Source: Microbacterium sp. CH12i (GTDB lineage Bacteria > Actinomycetota > Actinomycetes > Actinomycetales > Microbacteriaceae). From it: a stretch of DNA of 64,000 bases. Shown piece by piece: positions 27,174-36,608 of the stretch. Made by a program: the position numbers and the translations under genes. The notes below the pieces were generated by a model. It worked only from the letters and a program-made list of their open reading frames with translations, had not been told where the DNA came from and ran no database searches. The stretch covers positions 1-64,000 of the forward strand of contig NZ_JHET01000016.1 in NCBI RefSeq assembly GCF_000685355.1, given 5' to 3'. Positions within the stretch are counted from its first letter, which is position 1. Every line of letters begins with the position of its first letter.

Positions 27174-27626
27174 TCAGTTTCCGACGACGCCCAGGGCCGC
27201 GCACTGATCCCACAGCACGCTCGACTCGTTCACGCCGAGGCAGGGGTCGAAGGTGAAGACGACCAGGGTGCCGAGCACGATCAACAGTCCGGCTGCGAGG
27301 ACGATTGCTCCCACCAGTGCTTTTCGCACCTTGTCGTTGGTCACATAGTCATTGATGATCGTGCGCATGCCGTTGCCGCCGTGGATGAAGGCGAGCCACA
27401 GCATCAGAACGTCCCACCACTGCCAGAAAGGCGTGGCGAACTTGCCGGCGACGAACGCGAAGTCGAGGGCGTTGATGCCTTCACCCACCAACAGGTTGAC
27501 GAAGAGGTGTCCGAAGATCAGAACGATCAGCACGACACCAGAGCCGCGCATGAACAGCCAGCCCCACTTCTCGAAGTTGACCCCACGGCGACGGCGTGCC
27601 GGTACAGCGACGGTCTGCGCAGACAT
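27174..27626 (-). CDS. sdhD: Succinate dehydrogenase membrane anchor subunit
   Basis: The 150-residue protein is a complex II membrane anchor with three hydrophobic segments. It shows FEKWGWLFMRGSGVVL, IFGHLFVNLLV (haem region histidine) and LWLAFIHGGNGMRTIINDY. It follows sdhC with overlapping stop and start codons. The flavoprotein and iron-sulfur genes sdhA and sdhB, which normally come next, are absent; instead the segment joins the qcrC remnant. Alone with sdhC it cannot form an active complex. Confidence 0.88.
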   Translation of the reverse strand: MSAQTVAVPARRRRGVNFEKWGWLFMRGSGVVLIVLIFGHLFVNLLVGEGINALDFAFVAGKFATPFWQWWDVLMLWLAFIHGGNGMRTIINDYVTNDKVRKALVGAIVLAAGLLIVLGTLVVFTFDPCLGVNESSVLWDQCAALGVVGN

Positions 27627-28060
27627 CACTCACCCCCTCCGAACCCAGCGAACGCGAGCATGAGATGACGCGGGGCGAAACCGGCCATCAGCACGACCCA
27701 CACCGCGAGGACACCCCAGAACAGCTGCTTCTGAAAGCGCGCGCCCTTCGGCCAGAAGTCGATCAGGATGATGCGCAGGCCGTTCATGGCGTGGAGGATG
27801 ATCGCCGCGACCAGCACGACCTCTCCGAGTGCCATGATCGGGTTCTTGTAGGTGCCGATCACGGCGTTATACGCCTCGGGCGAGACCCGGATGAGTGCCG
27901 TGTCGAGCACATGCACCAGAAGGAAGAAGAAGATGGCGACTCCGGTGATGCGATGAAGCACCCATGACCACATGCCTTCGCGTCCCCGATAGAGGGTGCC
28001 ACGCGGCGTCTTTGACGTGGTCTCCGAAATCGACGGTGTCAAGCGAGTGCCTGCGGACAC
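27626..28060 (-). CDS. sdhC: Succinate dehydrogenase cytochrome b subunit
   Basis: SdhC is the cytochrome b556 membrane subunit of complex II. The 144-residue protein shows MWSWVLHRITGVAIFFFLLVHVLDT, with the conserved His-Arg and the haem histidine, and ILHAMNGLRIILIDFW. The GTG at 28060 is chosen because GGGAGGA lies just upstream; the ATG at 28096 is not as well placed. The divergent manC fragment upstream is the normal chromosomal neighbour in related genera, which suggests this block was captured whole and then trimmed. Confidence 0.88.
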   Translation of the reverse strand: MSAGTRLTPSISETTSKTPRGTLYRGREGMWSWVLHRITGVAIFFFLLVHVLDTALIRVSPEAYNAVIGTYKNPIMALGEVVLVAAIILHAMNGLRIILIDFWPKGARFQKQLFWGVLAVWVVLMAGFAPRHLMLAFAGFGGGE

Positions 28061-28239
28061 GGTCGTCCTCCCTGATCGATGCGAGGTCGGTGGCACATGC
28101 TGTTCTGAGCTGACCGCAGAGGTGCCCGATCGTGTCCCATCCTATTCCTGTTCAAACGCTGTGAGCGACGAAGGCAACCGAAGTGCCTCGACAACAAGTG
28201 TCTCGACGTCGAGATTCTTTCGCGGGCTACGCTGAGGGC

Positions 28240-28551
28240 ATGACTGAGCCGCTCGATGACTTCTACGCCGTGATCCCTGCCGGGGGTATCGGCAGCCGCC
28301 TGTGGCCCCTCTCGAGGGCGGATGTACCGAAGTTCCTGCACGACACCGGCTCAGGCAACTCGCTCCTGCGCGACACCTGGGATCGCCTGGAGCCGCTCAC
28401 CGGACCCGATCGAATCTCGGTCGTCACTGGACGCGCACCGCGCCGCCGTCGAAGCGGAGCTTCCCAGCATCCCTGACAGAACGTGTTCCTCGAATCCGAG
28501 ACTCGCGACTCGGCTTCGGCCATCGGTCTGGCTGCCGCGATTTTGCACTGA
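28240..28551 (+). pseudogene. manC: Mannose-1-phosphate guanylyltransferase, 5' fragment
   Basis: The ATG at 28240 opens a protein with the nucleotidyltransferase signature IPAGGIGSRLWPLSRADVPKFL. Two further frames continue the family pattern, AHRAAVEAELPSIPD and then NVFLESETRDSASAIGLAAAIL, before a stop at 28551. So there are two frameshifts and the remaining three quarters of the gene are missing. The intact enzyme makes GDP-mannose. Confidence 0.82.
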
Positions 28552-28810
28552 CGCAACCCGGATGATCGGCGGCTTCGAGTACTGGGCACGCGAGGGATAC
28601 CCGGTCGCAGACGCCGACGGCATCCATCGGCGTCCCATCGATCCGCCTGCCGGAGTCCCCCGGGTGCGCACGCGCGCATCCTACGGAGAGGGGACTCGCT
28701 TAGCCGCTATCCGTCAACGTTGGCGACCAGCTGCGGCCCCCGACGGGAGCGTGACGGCGAACTGCGACCTCTGCCGGGCCCGACCGTGGCGGCGTGCCCA
28801 AGCAACGAGA
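28552..28810. other. Junction stretch without an intact gene
   Basis: Between the manC fragment and the ctaF terminator no family can be recognised in any frame. It is probably a recombination junction. Confidence 0.4.
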
Positions 28811-28838
28811 AGGGCCCCTGGAACGATCCAGGGGCCCT
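28811..28838 (-). terminator. Strong terminator hairpin after ctaF
   Basis: An 11-bp perfect stem (AGGGCCCCTGG at 28811-28821 with its complement at 28828-28838, loop AACGAT) lies 19 bases after the corrected ctaF stop. On the minus strand it is followed by TTCTCGTT, a weak T-rich tail. Confidence 0.75.
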
Positions 28839-28856
28839 CTGACGTACAGAAAGAAC

Positions 28857-29290
28857 TCAGCGGGCGAAGTTGCCCCGGTAGTACTCGTAGACCCACCCCA
28901 CGATGCGATGCCGAAGATCGCGACGCCGATCGGCAGCAAGAATTGTCCGACGGCCATGCCGACGAGGAATATCGCCGCGGAACCTGCGAGCACGATCGGC
29001 CACCAGGACCAGGGGCTGAACTCACCAAGCTCAGGGTCACCGTCGTCGACGTCCGCCGTCAGGATGTCTTCAGGAAGCTCGCCACCCTGCGCCTGGTGTG
29101 TGCGCTGCAGGTAGATAGCCACCATCGCGAACATGAACATAGTGAACGTGAGCGCAACGGTTCCTACCCACTCGACCCGGTTGACCGGCGGCAGGTCGGG
29201 GTGCGCCACGATATTCCAGATCGTATACGCGGCAGCGACCACGGCGAAGAAGACGGCGAGGACCCACCAGAGAACAACATTTGACCGCAT
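28857..29290 (-). CDS. ctaF: Cytochrome c oxidase subunit IV, actinobacterial type (frameshifted in this sequence)
   Basis: CtaF is a small membrane subunit of the actinobacterial aa3 oxidase. The protein starts MRSNVVLWWVLAVFFAVVAA and has four membrane segments with PEDILTADVDDGDPELGEFSPWSWWP in the middle. Near 28912 one G is missing (ATCGCATC for ATCGGCATC); restoring it gives the family ending GWVYEYYRGNFAR and a stop at 28857. As read without correction the frame runs on past the terminator. It is translated three bases after ctaD. Confidence 0.87.
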
Positions 29291-29293
29291 GGC

Positions 29294-31042
29294 TTACTTC
29301 GCCTCTCCGCTGGCAACGGCGGCTGCCGGTTCGGGGGCTGCAACGGGATGCTCAGCAGCCTCGGGGTGGTTCAGATCGAACGCAGGACGCTCACTGCGAA
29401 TACGCGGGATCGACGTGAAGTTGTGACGCGGCGGCGGGGAGCTGGTCGCCCATTCGAGCGAACCACCGTAGCCCCACGGGTCATTGAGCATGACCTTGGG
29501 CGCCTTGCGCGCCGTGATCCAGACGTTCAGGAAGAACGGCAACATCGAAGCACCGAGGATGACCGCGCCGATCGTCGACACCTGGTTGCCCCAGGTCCAA
29601 CCGTCAGCCTCCGAGTAGTCCGCATAGCGACGCACCATGCCATCCACACCCAACCAGTGCTGAATGAGGAACGTCATGTGGAAGCCGACGAACAGCATCC
29701 AGAAATGCACATAGCCGAGCCGCTCGTTCAGCATCCGCCCCGTCCACTTTGGCCACCAGAAATAGAAGCCAGCGAACATCGCGAACACGACAGTTCCGAA
29801 CACCACGTAGTGGAAGTGCGCGACAACGAAGTACGAATCACTGAGGGCGAAGTCCAACGGTGGGGCCGCGAGGATGACACCCGTCAGACCGCCGAAGACG
29901 AACGAGACCAGGAAGCCGAGCGAGAACACCATCGGAGTCTCGAAGGTCACAGACCCTCGCCAGAGTGTTCCAATCCAGTTGAAGATCTTCACACCGGTCG
30001 GCACCGCGATGAGCATCGTCATCAACGCGAAGAACGGCAGCAGCACCGAACCCGTGACATACATATGGTGGGCCCACACTGCGACAGAGAGAGCCGCGAT
30101 AGCGATCGTTGCGTAGATCAGCGTCTTGTAGCCGAAGATCGGCTTGCGGCTAAACACCGGGAAGATCTCCGAGACGATGCCGAAGAACGGCAGCGCGATG
30201 ATGTACACCTCGGGGTGACCGAAGAACCAGAACAGGTGCTGCCAGAGCAACACACCACCGTTGGCCGGATCGAAGATGTGAGCACCCAGGATTCGGTCCG
30301 CGGCGGCGGCGAAGATCGCGGCGGCGAGCACCGGGAACGCCATCAGGATCAGAAGGCTCGTGACCAGCGTGTTCCAGGAGAAGATCGACATGCGCCACAT
30401 CGTCATACCCGGAGCGCGCATAGTGATGATCGTGGTGATGAAGTTCACCGCACCGAGAATGGTTCCGAACCCAGACAGGCCGAGTCCCACCATCCACAGG
30501 TTCCCACCCGCACCCGGCGTGAAGGTCGCGCTGGCGAGCGGCTGATAGGCGAACCACCCGAACGACGCCGCTCCCGAAGGGGTGAGGAAGCCGGCGACCG
30601 CCATGATCGACCCGAACAGGAACAGATAGAACGAGAAGGCGTTCAGACGCGGGAACACGACGTCAGGTGCACCGATCTGCAACGGCATGATCGCGTTCGC
30701 GAACCCGAAGAACAGCGGCGTCGCGAACATCAGCAACATGATCGTGCCGTGCATGGTGAACAGCTGGTTGTACTGCTCTTTGGTGGGGACGATCTGCATC
30801 CCTGGGGCGAACAGCTCCGCGCGGATGACGAGAGCCATCACACCGCCGAGGAGGAAGAAGAGCATCGAGGCGATCAGGTACATGTACCCGATCGTCTTGT
30901 GATCAGTGGAGGTGATCCACTTGACGATGATGTTGCCCTTTTGCTCGGTGCGCGAGGTGCTCATCAGAGCGGCCTGGCGGGCCGGCATCGCGGTGGGGCG
31001 AGCGTCAGCGGTCTCGCTGGGCCTCTCAGTGGTGGTTGACAT
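29294..31042 (-). CDS. ctaD: Cytochrome c oxidase subunit I
   Basis: CtaD is the catalytic subunit of the aa3 oxidase and carries haem a, haem a3 and CuB. The 582-residue protein is full-length. Ligand motifs are present: [25 protein letters not shown] (CuB His and cross-linked Tyr), WAHHMYVTG (two CuB His) and [11 protein letters not shown] (haem a3 and haem a His). It starts with a polar tail ([16 protein letters not shown]) typical of actinobacteria. It follows the damaged ctaC by five bases and precedes ctaF by three, the normal ctaC-ctaD-ctaF order. Confidence 0.95.
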   Translation of the reverse strand: MSTTTERPSETADARPTAMPARQAALMSTSRTEQKGNIIVKWITSTDHKTIGYMYLIASMLFFLLGGVMALVIRAELFAPGMQIVPTKEQYNQLFTMHGTIMLLMFATPLFFGFANAIMPLQIGAPDVVFPRLNAFSFYLFLFGSIMAVAGFLTPSGAASFGWFAYQPLASATFTPGAGGNLWMVGLGLSGFGTILGAVNFITTIITMRAPGMTMWRMSIFSWNTLVTSLLILMAFPVLAAAIFAAAADRILGAHIFDPANGGVLLWQHLFWFFGHPEVYIIALPFFGIVSEIFPVFSRKPIFGYKTLIYATIAIAALSVAVWAHHMYVTGSVLLPFFALMTMLIAVPTGVKIFNWIGTLWRGSVTFETPMVFSLGFLVSFVFGGLTGVILAAPPLDFALSDSYFVVAHFHYVVFGTVVFAMFAGFYFWWPKWTGRMLNERLGYVHFWMLFVGFHMTFLIQHWLGVDGMVRRYADYSEADGWTWGNQVSTIGAVILGASMLPFFLNVWITARKAPKVMLNDPWGYGGSLEWATSSPPPRHNFTSIPRIRSERPAFDLNHPEAAEHPVAAPEPAAAVASGEAK

Positions 31043-31047
31043 AAGGC

Positions 31048-31625
31048 TTATTCTTCCTCGTCCTCGGAGTCATTCCCAGACGGGCACTGGTACCCCGGGG
31101 AAGTTGCTGGGGCGTCGTACGCGTCAGTAATGTCACCGGTGTTGCCCTCGTCGCGAAGCGACTTGACGTTACTCATCGTACTCGTCCTGTTCGACTGCCT
31201 TGACGTTGAAGAGCATCATCGAGTGATACTCGCCGCAGAGCTCAGCGCACTTACCGTCGTACTCGCCGACACGGGTCGGGATGAAGGACCAGGAATTGTC
31301 TTCCCGATGTACATGTCCTTGTTGTAGAGGAAGTCGATGATCCAGAACGAGTGGATGACGTCACGGGACTGAAGGCTGATGTGCACCTTCTGGTCGACCG
31401 GGAGCCAGCGTCGGCAGCTTCTCCGTGTCGACGTTGCCGTTCGCGTCGGGCTGAGCCTGAACGCCCATGGTCCAGACAGCATCGTCGAGATCGTCATCCT
31501 CGCCTGCGTACATGAAATCGAAGGCCCACTGCTTGCCGATCGCGGTGATCTCGACATCGGCGTCGCCGCCGCACTGCGTCTCGATCTCAGCCTGGTCGCG
31601 CGCAGTAAAGAAGAACATGCCCATG
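31048..31625 (-). pseudogene. ctaC: Cytochrome c oxidase subunit II, N-truncated and frameshifted
   Basis: The frame from about 31624 begins inside the gene with FFFTARDQAEIETQCGG, so the signal sequence and most of the two membrane helices are missing. The cupredoxin domain is spread over three frames: QWAFDFMYAGEDDD, then LPVDQKVHISLQSRDVIHSF, then (after a missing G at about 31299) the CuA region GKCAELCGEYHSMM. An extra A near 31165 breaks the tail that ends [10 protein letters not shown] at 31048. Frameshifts could be technical, but the missing 5' end and fusion to an RNase J fragment are structural. The gene cannot give a normal CuA subunit. Confidence 0.82.
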
Positions 31626-31734
31626 CGGTGAATCGGGATGCCCCGACAGGCACGTCACCAATCTGTCGCAACAGATACGAAACCCCACCGATGTGATCCT
31701 CGTAACCATGCGTCAAGAACACCCCGAGAATGTC
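31626..31734 (-). pseudogene. RNase J (metallo-beta-lactamase) fragment
   Basis: About 35 codons read DILGVFLTHGYEDHIGGVSYLL and then a PVGASRFT stretch, matching the HxHxDH-containing N-terminal region of RNase J, although the first histidine position reads HGYEDH instead of HGHEDH. It is fused directly to the ctaC remnant. It marks a recombination breakpoint. Confidence 0.7.
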
Positions 31735-31738
31735 ACCA

Positions 31739-31820
31739 GCACATGGGCCTACTTCTGGATGATGAACGCGGCCTTCGGATCCGGATCAACTACGGCTTGA
31801 AGTTACAATCAAGTTTTTGA
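31739..31820 (+). pseudogene. C-terminal remnant of an unknown gene (copy 2)
   Basis: The plus-strand frame reads GLLLDDERGLRIRINYGLKL and is homologous to 23643-23711. Here the stop has moved a few codons downstream. Both copies lie at edges of captured segments. Confidence 0.5.
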
Positions 31821-31841
31821 GGGCGAGACCGGCGACGGGTA

Positions 31842-33745
31842 TCAGGCCTGCGTTCGTGTGCGTGCTGCGCGGAGCCCGTTGAGGATGACGATAACTTCGG
31901 CGATCTCGTGGACGAGGACGACAGCGGCGAGACCGAGTACACCGGTGATCGCGAGCGGGAGCAGCGCGGCGATGATCAGCAGCGACAGAATAATGTTTTG
32001 GTTGATGATGACGCGGCCCCGGCGAGCATGCGCGAGAGCTTGCGGAATGAGTCGCATGTCGTGACCGGTAAAAGCCACGTCAGCTGACTCGATCGCAGCA
32101 TCGGATCCGGTCGCACCCATCGCGATACCGATGTCCGCGGCTGCGAGAGCAGGGGCGTCGTTGATGCCATCACCGATCATCGCGTCGTGCGTGTGCGGGA
32201 CAGCTCCGCGACAACGATGGCCTTTTCCTCGGGGCGCTGCTCGGCACGCACGTCCTGAATGCCAGCCTTGGCTGCGAGAGCGCGGGCGGTGCGGGTGTTG
32301 TCGCCGGTAAGCATCGTGACGCCGATGCCACCCTTCTCGAGGGTGCGGATCACTTCGGGCACTTCGGGGCGCAGTTCGTCGCGCACGCCGATCGCGCCAG
32401 CGATGGCACCGTCCCGGTGCACGATCACAACGGTCATTCCCTCGTTTTCGAGTGTCTCGACCTCGTCCGTAAGGGCTCCGGCGTCCAGCCATCGGGGGCT
32501 GCCGACGGTGATGGTCGCGTCGCCGATACGGCCGGTGATGCCGCGCCCGGCGGTCTCGGTGACCTCCTCGGCTGCGGCGGCGGTCGGGACGGCGGCGGTG
32601 ATCGCGGCGGCGAGCGGGTGGGTGCTGTGCTGTTCCACCGCGGCCGCCCAGGCGAGCACCTGCTCATGGTTGGCGTCACCGATGGTGGCGACCTGGGTGA
32701 CGGTGGGCTGGTTACGGGTGAGGGTGCCGGTTTTGTCTACGGCGAGGTGGCGGATACCTCCGAGCCGTTCGAACGCGGCCCCGGACTTGATCACGACACC
32801 GAACTTGCTCGCCGACCCAACGCCAGCGACGACTGTGAGAGGCACGGCGATCGCCAGCGCACACGGGGACGCTGCGACGAGGACGACTAGGGCGCGAGTG
32901 ATCCACAGTTCCGGATCGCCGAACAGGGATCCGATCACGGCGACAAGGACGGCGAGGATCATCACCCCGGGCACCAGCGGACGGGCGATTCGGTCCGCGA
33001 GCCGTGCCCGGTGGCCTTTCTCAGCCTGCGCCCGCTCGACGAGCTCCACGATCGTGGTCAGGGAGTTGTCTGTCCCAGCGGCGGTTGCCTCTATTACGAG
33101 GGACCCGGACGTGTTGATCGATCCGGCTGAGACTTGATCACCGGGTGCGGCGTCGACGGGGATTGATTCGCCGGTGATCGCGGAGGTGTCCAGGCTGCTG
33201 CGACCCTCACTGATCACGCCGTCCGTCGCGACGCGTTCTCCGGGGCGCACGACCAGCAGGTCCCCGACGTGGAGCTCTTTCGCCTGCACTTCGACGGTGG
33301 TGCCTTCGCGGCGGATGGTGGCGGTCTCGGGAACGAGCTTGAGCAGCGCGCGCAGCCCGGAGCGGGCACGGTCCATTGCCTTGTCTTCTAGCGCCTCCGC
33401 GATGGAGTACAGGAACGCCAGCGCTGCGGCTTCTTCGACGTAGCCGAGGATCACCGCGCCGGTGGCGCTGATAGTCATCAGCAGCCCGATACCGAGCTTG
33501 CCCTTCGTGAACAGCTTCACCAGTGCCCCGGGCACGAAGGTGTATGCGCCCAACAGCAGACCGGCCCAGAACAGCATCAGCGTCGGGATCTCCGCGCCGG
33601 ACCACTCGCAGATCAGCCCGGCGAGGAATGCGATGCCGGAGAAGATCGGGATCAGTACTTCTCGATCTTTCCACCACGGCCCATCGTCATCGTCATCTTC
33701 GTCGAGAGCCGCGCCCTTGACCTGGGAGCCGGTGATCGCGCTCAT
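31842..33745 (-). CDS. P1B-type metal ATPase with SPC motif (frameshifted in this sequence)
   Basis: This is a P-type ATPase that would pump a transition metal out of the cell. It has no N-terminal metal-binding domain. Motifs in order: the phosphatase ITGESIPVD, the membrane metal motif [12 protein letters not shown], phosphorylation site [20 protein letters not shown], and [20 protein letters not shown]. The last helix has [17 protein letters not shown] instead of CPC together with an HE motif in the last helix fits the P1B-4 subgroup (Co, Ni, Fe or Zn), not the classical Cd/Zn pumps. Near 32187 one G is missing (ACGCGATG for ACGGCGATG); restoring it joins the two parts. It overlaps the CmtR-like gene by four bases. 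Confidence 0.88.
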
Positions 33746-34116
33746 GCCTTCATCTCTGGAGTGCAGCAGCCCGCGACCTGGCAGGCCGGGTCGATGCAGG
33801 GTGCGTCTTCGTCGACGGCGAGGGTCACGTCGACCAGCGCGGTTAGCGCTTGTGCCAGGTGTGGATCAGAGATCTCGTATCGTGTCTGCCGTCCCTCTGG
33901 CTCGGCGACGACGATCCCGCAATCGCGCAGACAGGTGAGATGGTTCGACACATTCGACCGTGTCAACTCCAGATCACGCGCCAGCTCGGCCGGATACGCC
34001 GGTCTTTCCAGCAGGGTCATCAGAATCCGCGACCGGGTCGGGTCGGCCATCGCCCGCCCCAGGCGATTCATCACATCAAGACGCGAAGTAAGAGTCAGCA
34101 CACACTGACTATACAT
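33742..34116 (-). CDS. cmtR: CmtR-like ArsR-family metal sensor
   Basis: The 124-residue winged-helix repressor is close in layout to mycobacterial CmtR, which senses Cd and Pb. The DNA-recognition helix is [17 protein letters not shown]. All three metal-binding cysteines of CmtR have counterparts: Cys62 and Cys66 in HLTCLRDC and Cys107 in DEDAPCIDP. Four extra residues of interest, Cys112, Cys117 and Cys118 in ACQVAGCC, may extend the site. A GTG five codons in (position 34101) gives the family-like start VLTLTSRLD. It overlaps the ATPase gene downstream (ATGA) and the permease gene upstream, so the three are one operon. Confidence 0.87.
   Translation of the reverse strand: MYSQCVLTLTSRLDVMNRLGRAMADPTRSRILMTLLERPAYPAELARDLELTRSNVSNHLTCLRDCGIVVAEPEGRQTRYEISDPHLAQALTALVDVTLAVDEDAPCIDPACQVAGCCTPEMKA
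34093..34110. promoter_or_regulatory. Dyad at the cmtR start
   Basis: AGTCAG at 34093-34098 and CTGACT at 34105-34110 form a perfect inverted repeat with a six-base spacer over the first codons of cmtR. It may be an operator. It lies inside the operon, so the main promoter is probably upstream of 35091. Confidence 0.3.
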
Positions 34117-35091
34117 TGTTCGCTGTACTAATGCGTGGGCGGATCCACCGTGGCACCAGCGCGACCATGACGACCATCACCACGAGTTCCACCAGGGTTT
34201 GAGTCACCACGACCAGCGGGGTCAACGCGAACGACGCCGGTAGGGCGAGCGCGAGCGGGAGCACGACGAGAGAATTCCGTGTGGCACCGCTGAACGTGAC
34301 AGCTCGACGACCGGGGACATCCAGACGGTAACGCGCCCGAGGAGCGCGCCGAGTGGGGTGACGATGAGTGCGAAGGCGACGAAGACCGGAACCGCGATCA
34401 TCAGCTGGCCGAGGGCACCGCTCACGCCGAACACTTGTGAGCCGACGACCACGGCGAGAGTGAGCATCATGAGCGGGACCATCGCCGCGAGCATCGTGCC
34501 CTCGATCGCACGTGCGATGCGGAACCGCTTGGCCAGCAGCTGTGTGATGGCAGCGAGAACGAGTGGCAGCGCGATCAGCAGCACAAATGCCTCCACGAAG
34601 GGATGTGGGTCAAACGCCCCAACGACCTCAGCGCCGGCCATCAACCAGAGATAGAGCGGGAGCAGCAAGATCTGCAGGAGCATCAGCAGCGGTGTGGCAG
34701 CGAGAAGTCGAGCGCGGTCACCACCAGCCAGCCCCGTGAAAACGATGACGTAATCCACACAAGGGGTCAACAGCACGAATAAGACCCCGAGTAGGACTGC
34801 TTGATTACCCGCCACGAGACGGCTCAGCCCGAACACAACGATCGGCACGACGACGAAGTTCAGGACAAGCACCACACCGAGGAAGCGCCGGTCAGTGAAG
34901 GCCCGCCCCATTGCTGTGAACGGCACCCCAAGGAACGTCGCAAACAGCAGCACACCGAGCGTCGGGTTAATCGCCAACTCGAGCGGTCGTGCCAACCCAG
35001 GTACCAGCAGGCCAACCACCGCGCCCGCCACGATAGCCAACAGGTAGAGCGCCACCTGACGTCGCTCCCACCACTTCACTAGGTCTCTCAC
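34109..35091 (-). CDS. ACR3/SBF-family arsenite-type permease (frameshifted in this sequence)
   Basis: The protein belongs to the bile acid:Na symporter/ACR3 superfamily and resembles the actinobacterial proteins annotated as arsenic resistance permeases. It has about ten membrane segments and the motif LLTPCVDYVIVFTGLAGGD with a conserved cysteine. Near 34325 one G of GGGGCG is missing; restoring it gives GRRAVTFSGATRNSLVVLPLALA and an end at 34109. The GTG at 35091 (VRDLVKWWERRQVALYL) is the likely start; other in-frame starts lie up to 35292. The neighbours, a Cd/Pb-type sensor and a P1B-4 ATPase, leave its substrate open. Confidence 0.8.
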
Positions 35092-35338
35092 AACCACAAC
35101 CTTGCCGCGATGTTCAAACTCATCCCAAATCAAAGCGGATAGAACGGACCGAAGCGCCATCCCGCGCGGAGCGCGGAAACCGCCACTTCCAGCGGAACGT
35201 ACATCCAATATGCAGTTGCTTTGCAATGTGTTGTGGAGTTTGCAAATTCCATTGAGGGCCTTCACTTCGTGTGTACCCAATGTCGAAGACATCAGTTATA
35301 TTGTAAATGTCAGGTTCACAACTAACTAGGAGATTGAA

Positions 35339-36030
35339 ATGATCACCATCACCCACAACCACGAAGCCGGAACGCTCATCGAAGGCACCGCGAAAGGCGA
35401 CGGCACCGCCGAAGTCCTCAAGCGCTGCGGATGGCGATGGGGCCGCAGCGTCAGCACCTGGTACGTCCCGAACAGCAGAGATCGCCACGCGAAAATGCAC
35501 ACGATCAACCACACTTCAGCACAGCTGGAAGCATCAGGATTCGAGATCTCCATCGACGTCGACGACACCGCCCGCACCACAGCCGAAGTTGAGGCCGCAA
35601 AGATCGAACGCCAGCAAGACCGCGTCGCCGCCCTCCAAACCAAAGCAGAGCGCCGCGGCAACGCCGCAGAGGCCGCACACCAGGAATTCCGCCACCGGCT
35701 AGACCAGCTGCCCCCCATGGGCGAGCCAGTGAAGATCGGACACCACTCAGAAGGACGCCACCGTGCAGCCATCAAACACGCCGACACCGCCTTCAACCGC
35801 GTCCACACCACCCACGAGGCAGCCGCACACGCTGAAGCCGCCGCGACGATCGCAGCAACGACAACGGCATCTCGGTACAACGTCCGAACAGTCGCCAACC
35901 GAATCGAAAAGATCGCCGCCGCGATCCGCAGCTTCCAACGAGACCTGGACGGCTACATCGCCCACCGAGGATCCCCCTACGCCGAACAGATCGCACCAGT
36001 CGCCGTGCGCGCTCATGCGGAGATGCTGAC
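35339..36030 (+). pseudogene. DUF3560-family protein, C-terminally truncated
   Basis: The start is clear: ATG at 35339 with TAGGAG upstream. The first 215 residues match the plasmid-associated DUF3560 pattern, with HNHEAGTLIEGTAKGDG, LKRCGWRWGRSVSTWYVP and a long helical middle. After about VRAHAEMLTYW the sequence becomes unrelated and reads on to a stop at 36274, so the C-terminal third is replaced. Its function is unknown. An AT-rich TTATATTG element lies 36 bases before the start and may be the -10 box. Confidence 0.72.
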
Positions 36031-36373
36031 TTATTGGGCGTTGGCGGCGGCCCACGGGCTGGGCAATGTGCTGTTGCGGCTCCTTTGGCTGAACGTGACA
36101 GCGCGCCCTGTCATTGACAAGGCGTACCCAAAATCGGGCACCTTTCCACCATTCTCTGAGAGCCGCGATGCCTGGCACCAGTCGGCCCAACCCTCATCAA
36201 AAACGCGAGAAAGGCGACGAACACCGCATCATCACCTACGGCCGCTGCCATCGTTGACGCCCTGGACTCGTTGACAACGAATCCGCGATGGGATCGCCTT
36301 ATGGCGCTGCGTGGTGTGAACTTTCACCAGTGGCGCCCTCAGAGCGTTGGCGGGGGCACGCCGAAGCAGTCCA
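36031..36373. other. Junction after the DUF3560 break
   Basis: No gene can be assigned. A minus-strand peptide GRAVTFSQRSRNS at about 36090 recalls GRRAVTFSGATRNS of the permease at 34109-35091, with the same TGTCACGTTCAGC bases, so this may be a small permease fragment. That similarity is short. Confidence 0.3.
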
Positions 36374-36570
36374 TGACGACGAAGGACCCGGCTGGTCGGA
36401 ACATGATCACCGTAGGCACCAACCCGACAAACGTCGCTCCAGACCACAAAGCCACGATCGCGGACGCAGACGCCGGCCTTGATGCTCTCGTTGAAGCTGC
36501 CGAAGTCCTGGACTCGAATCTGCACGCAGGCATCAATGAGCTGATTGGCGTGCAGCTCTTCAAGACTTAA
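36374..36570 (+). CDS. Small hypothetical protein
   Basis: A 65-residue frame starts MTTKDPAGRNMITVG and ends IGVQLFKT. It is acidic and partly helical (ADADAGLDALVEAAEVLDS). No family or clear ribosome site is seen, and it could be a remnant. Confidence 0.3.
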
Positions 36571-36608
36571 CCGGATGGCGTGACGTGGGGTTCGGGTACG
36601 GTCTCGGC

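Noticed and set aside
28322..29284. A long plus-strand frame opposite ctaF joined to the manC fragment
   Set aside because: Its last half is the antisense of ctaF and its middle has no family pattern; only the manC part is supported, in other frames.
29348..31039. A 563-residue plus-strand open frame opposite ctaD
   Set aside because: It is a shadow of ctaD: very rich in Arg, Glu, Asp and His, with no family pattern, which is typical of the antisense of a high-GC gene.
35296..35312. A fourth member of the TTATATTC dyad family before the DUF3560 gene
   Set aside because: Only the left half (TTATATT) is kept and the right half does not match; it is more simply a -10 box.
36031..36270. A permease fragment in the broken DUF3560 gene
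   Set aside because: Only about 12 residues and a 13-base identical run support it; this is too short to call as a feature.
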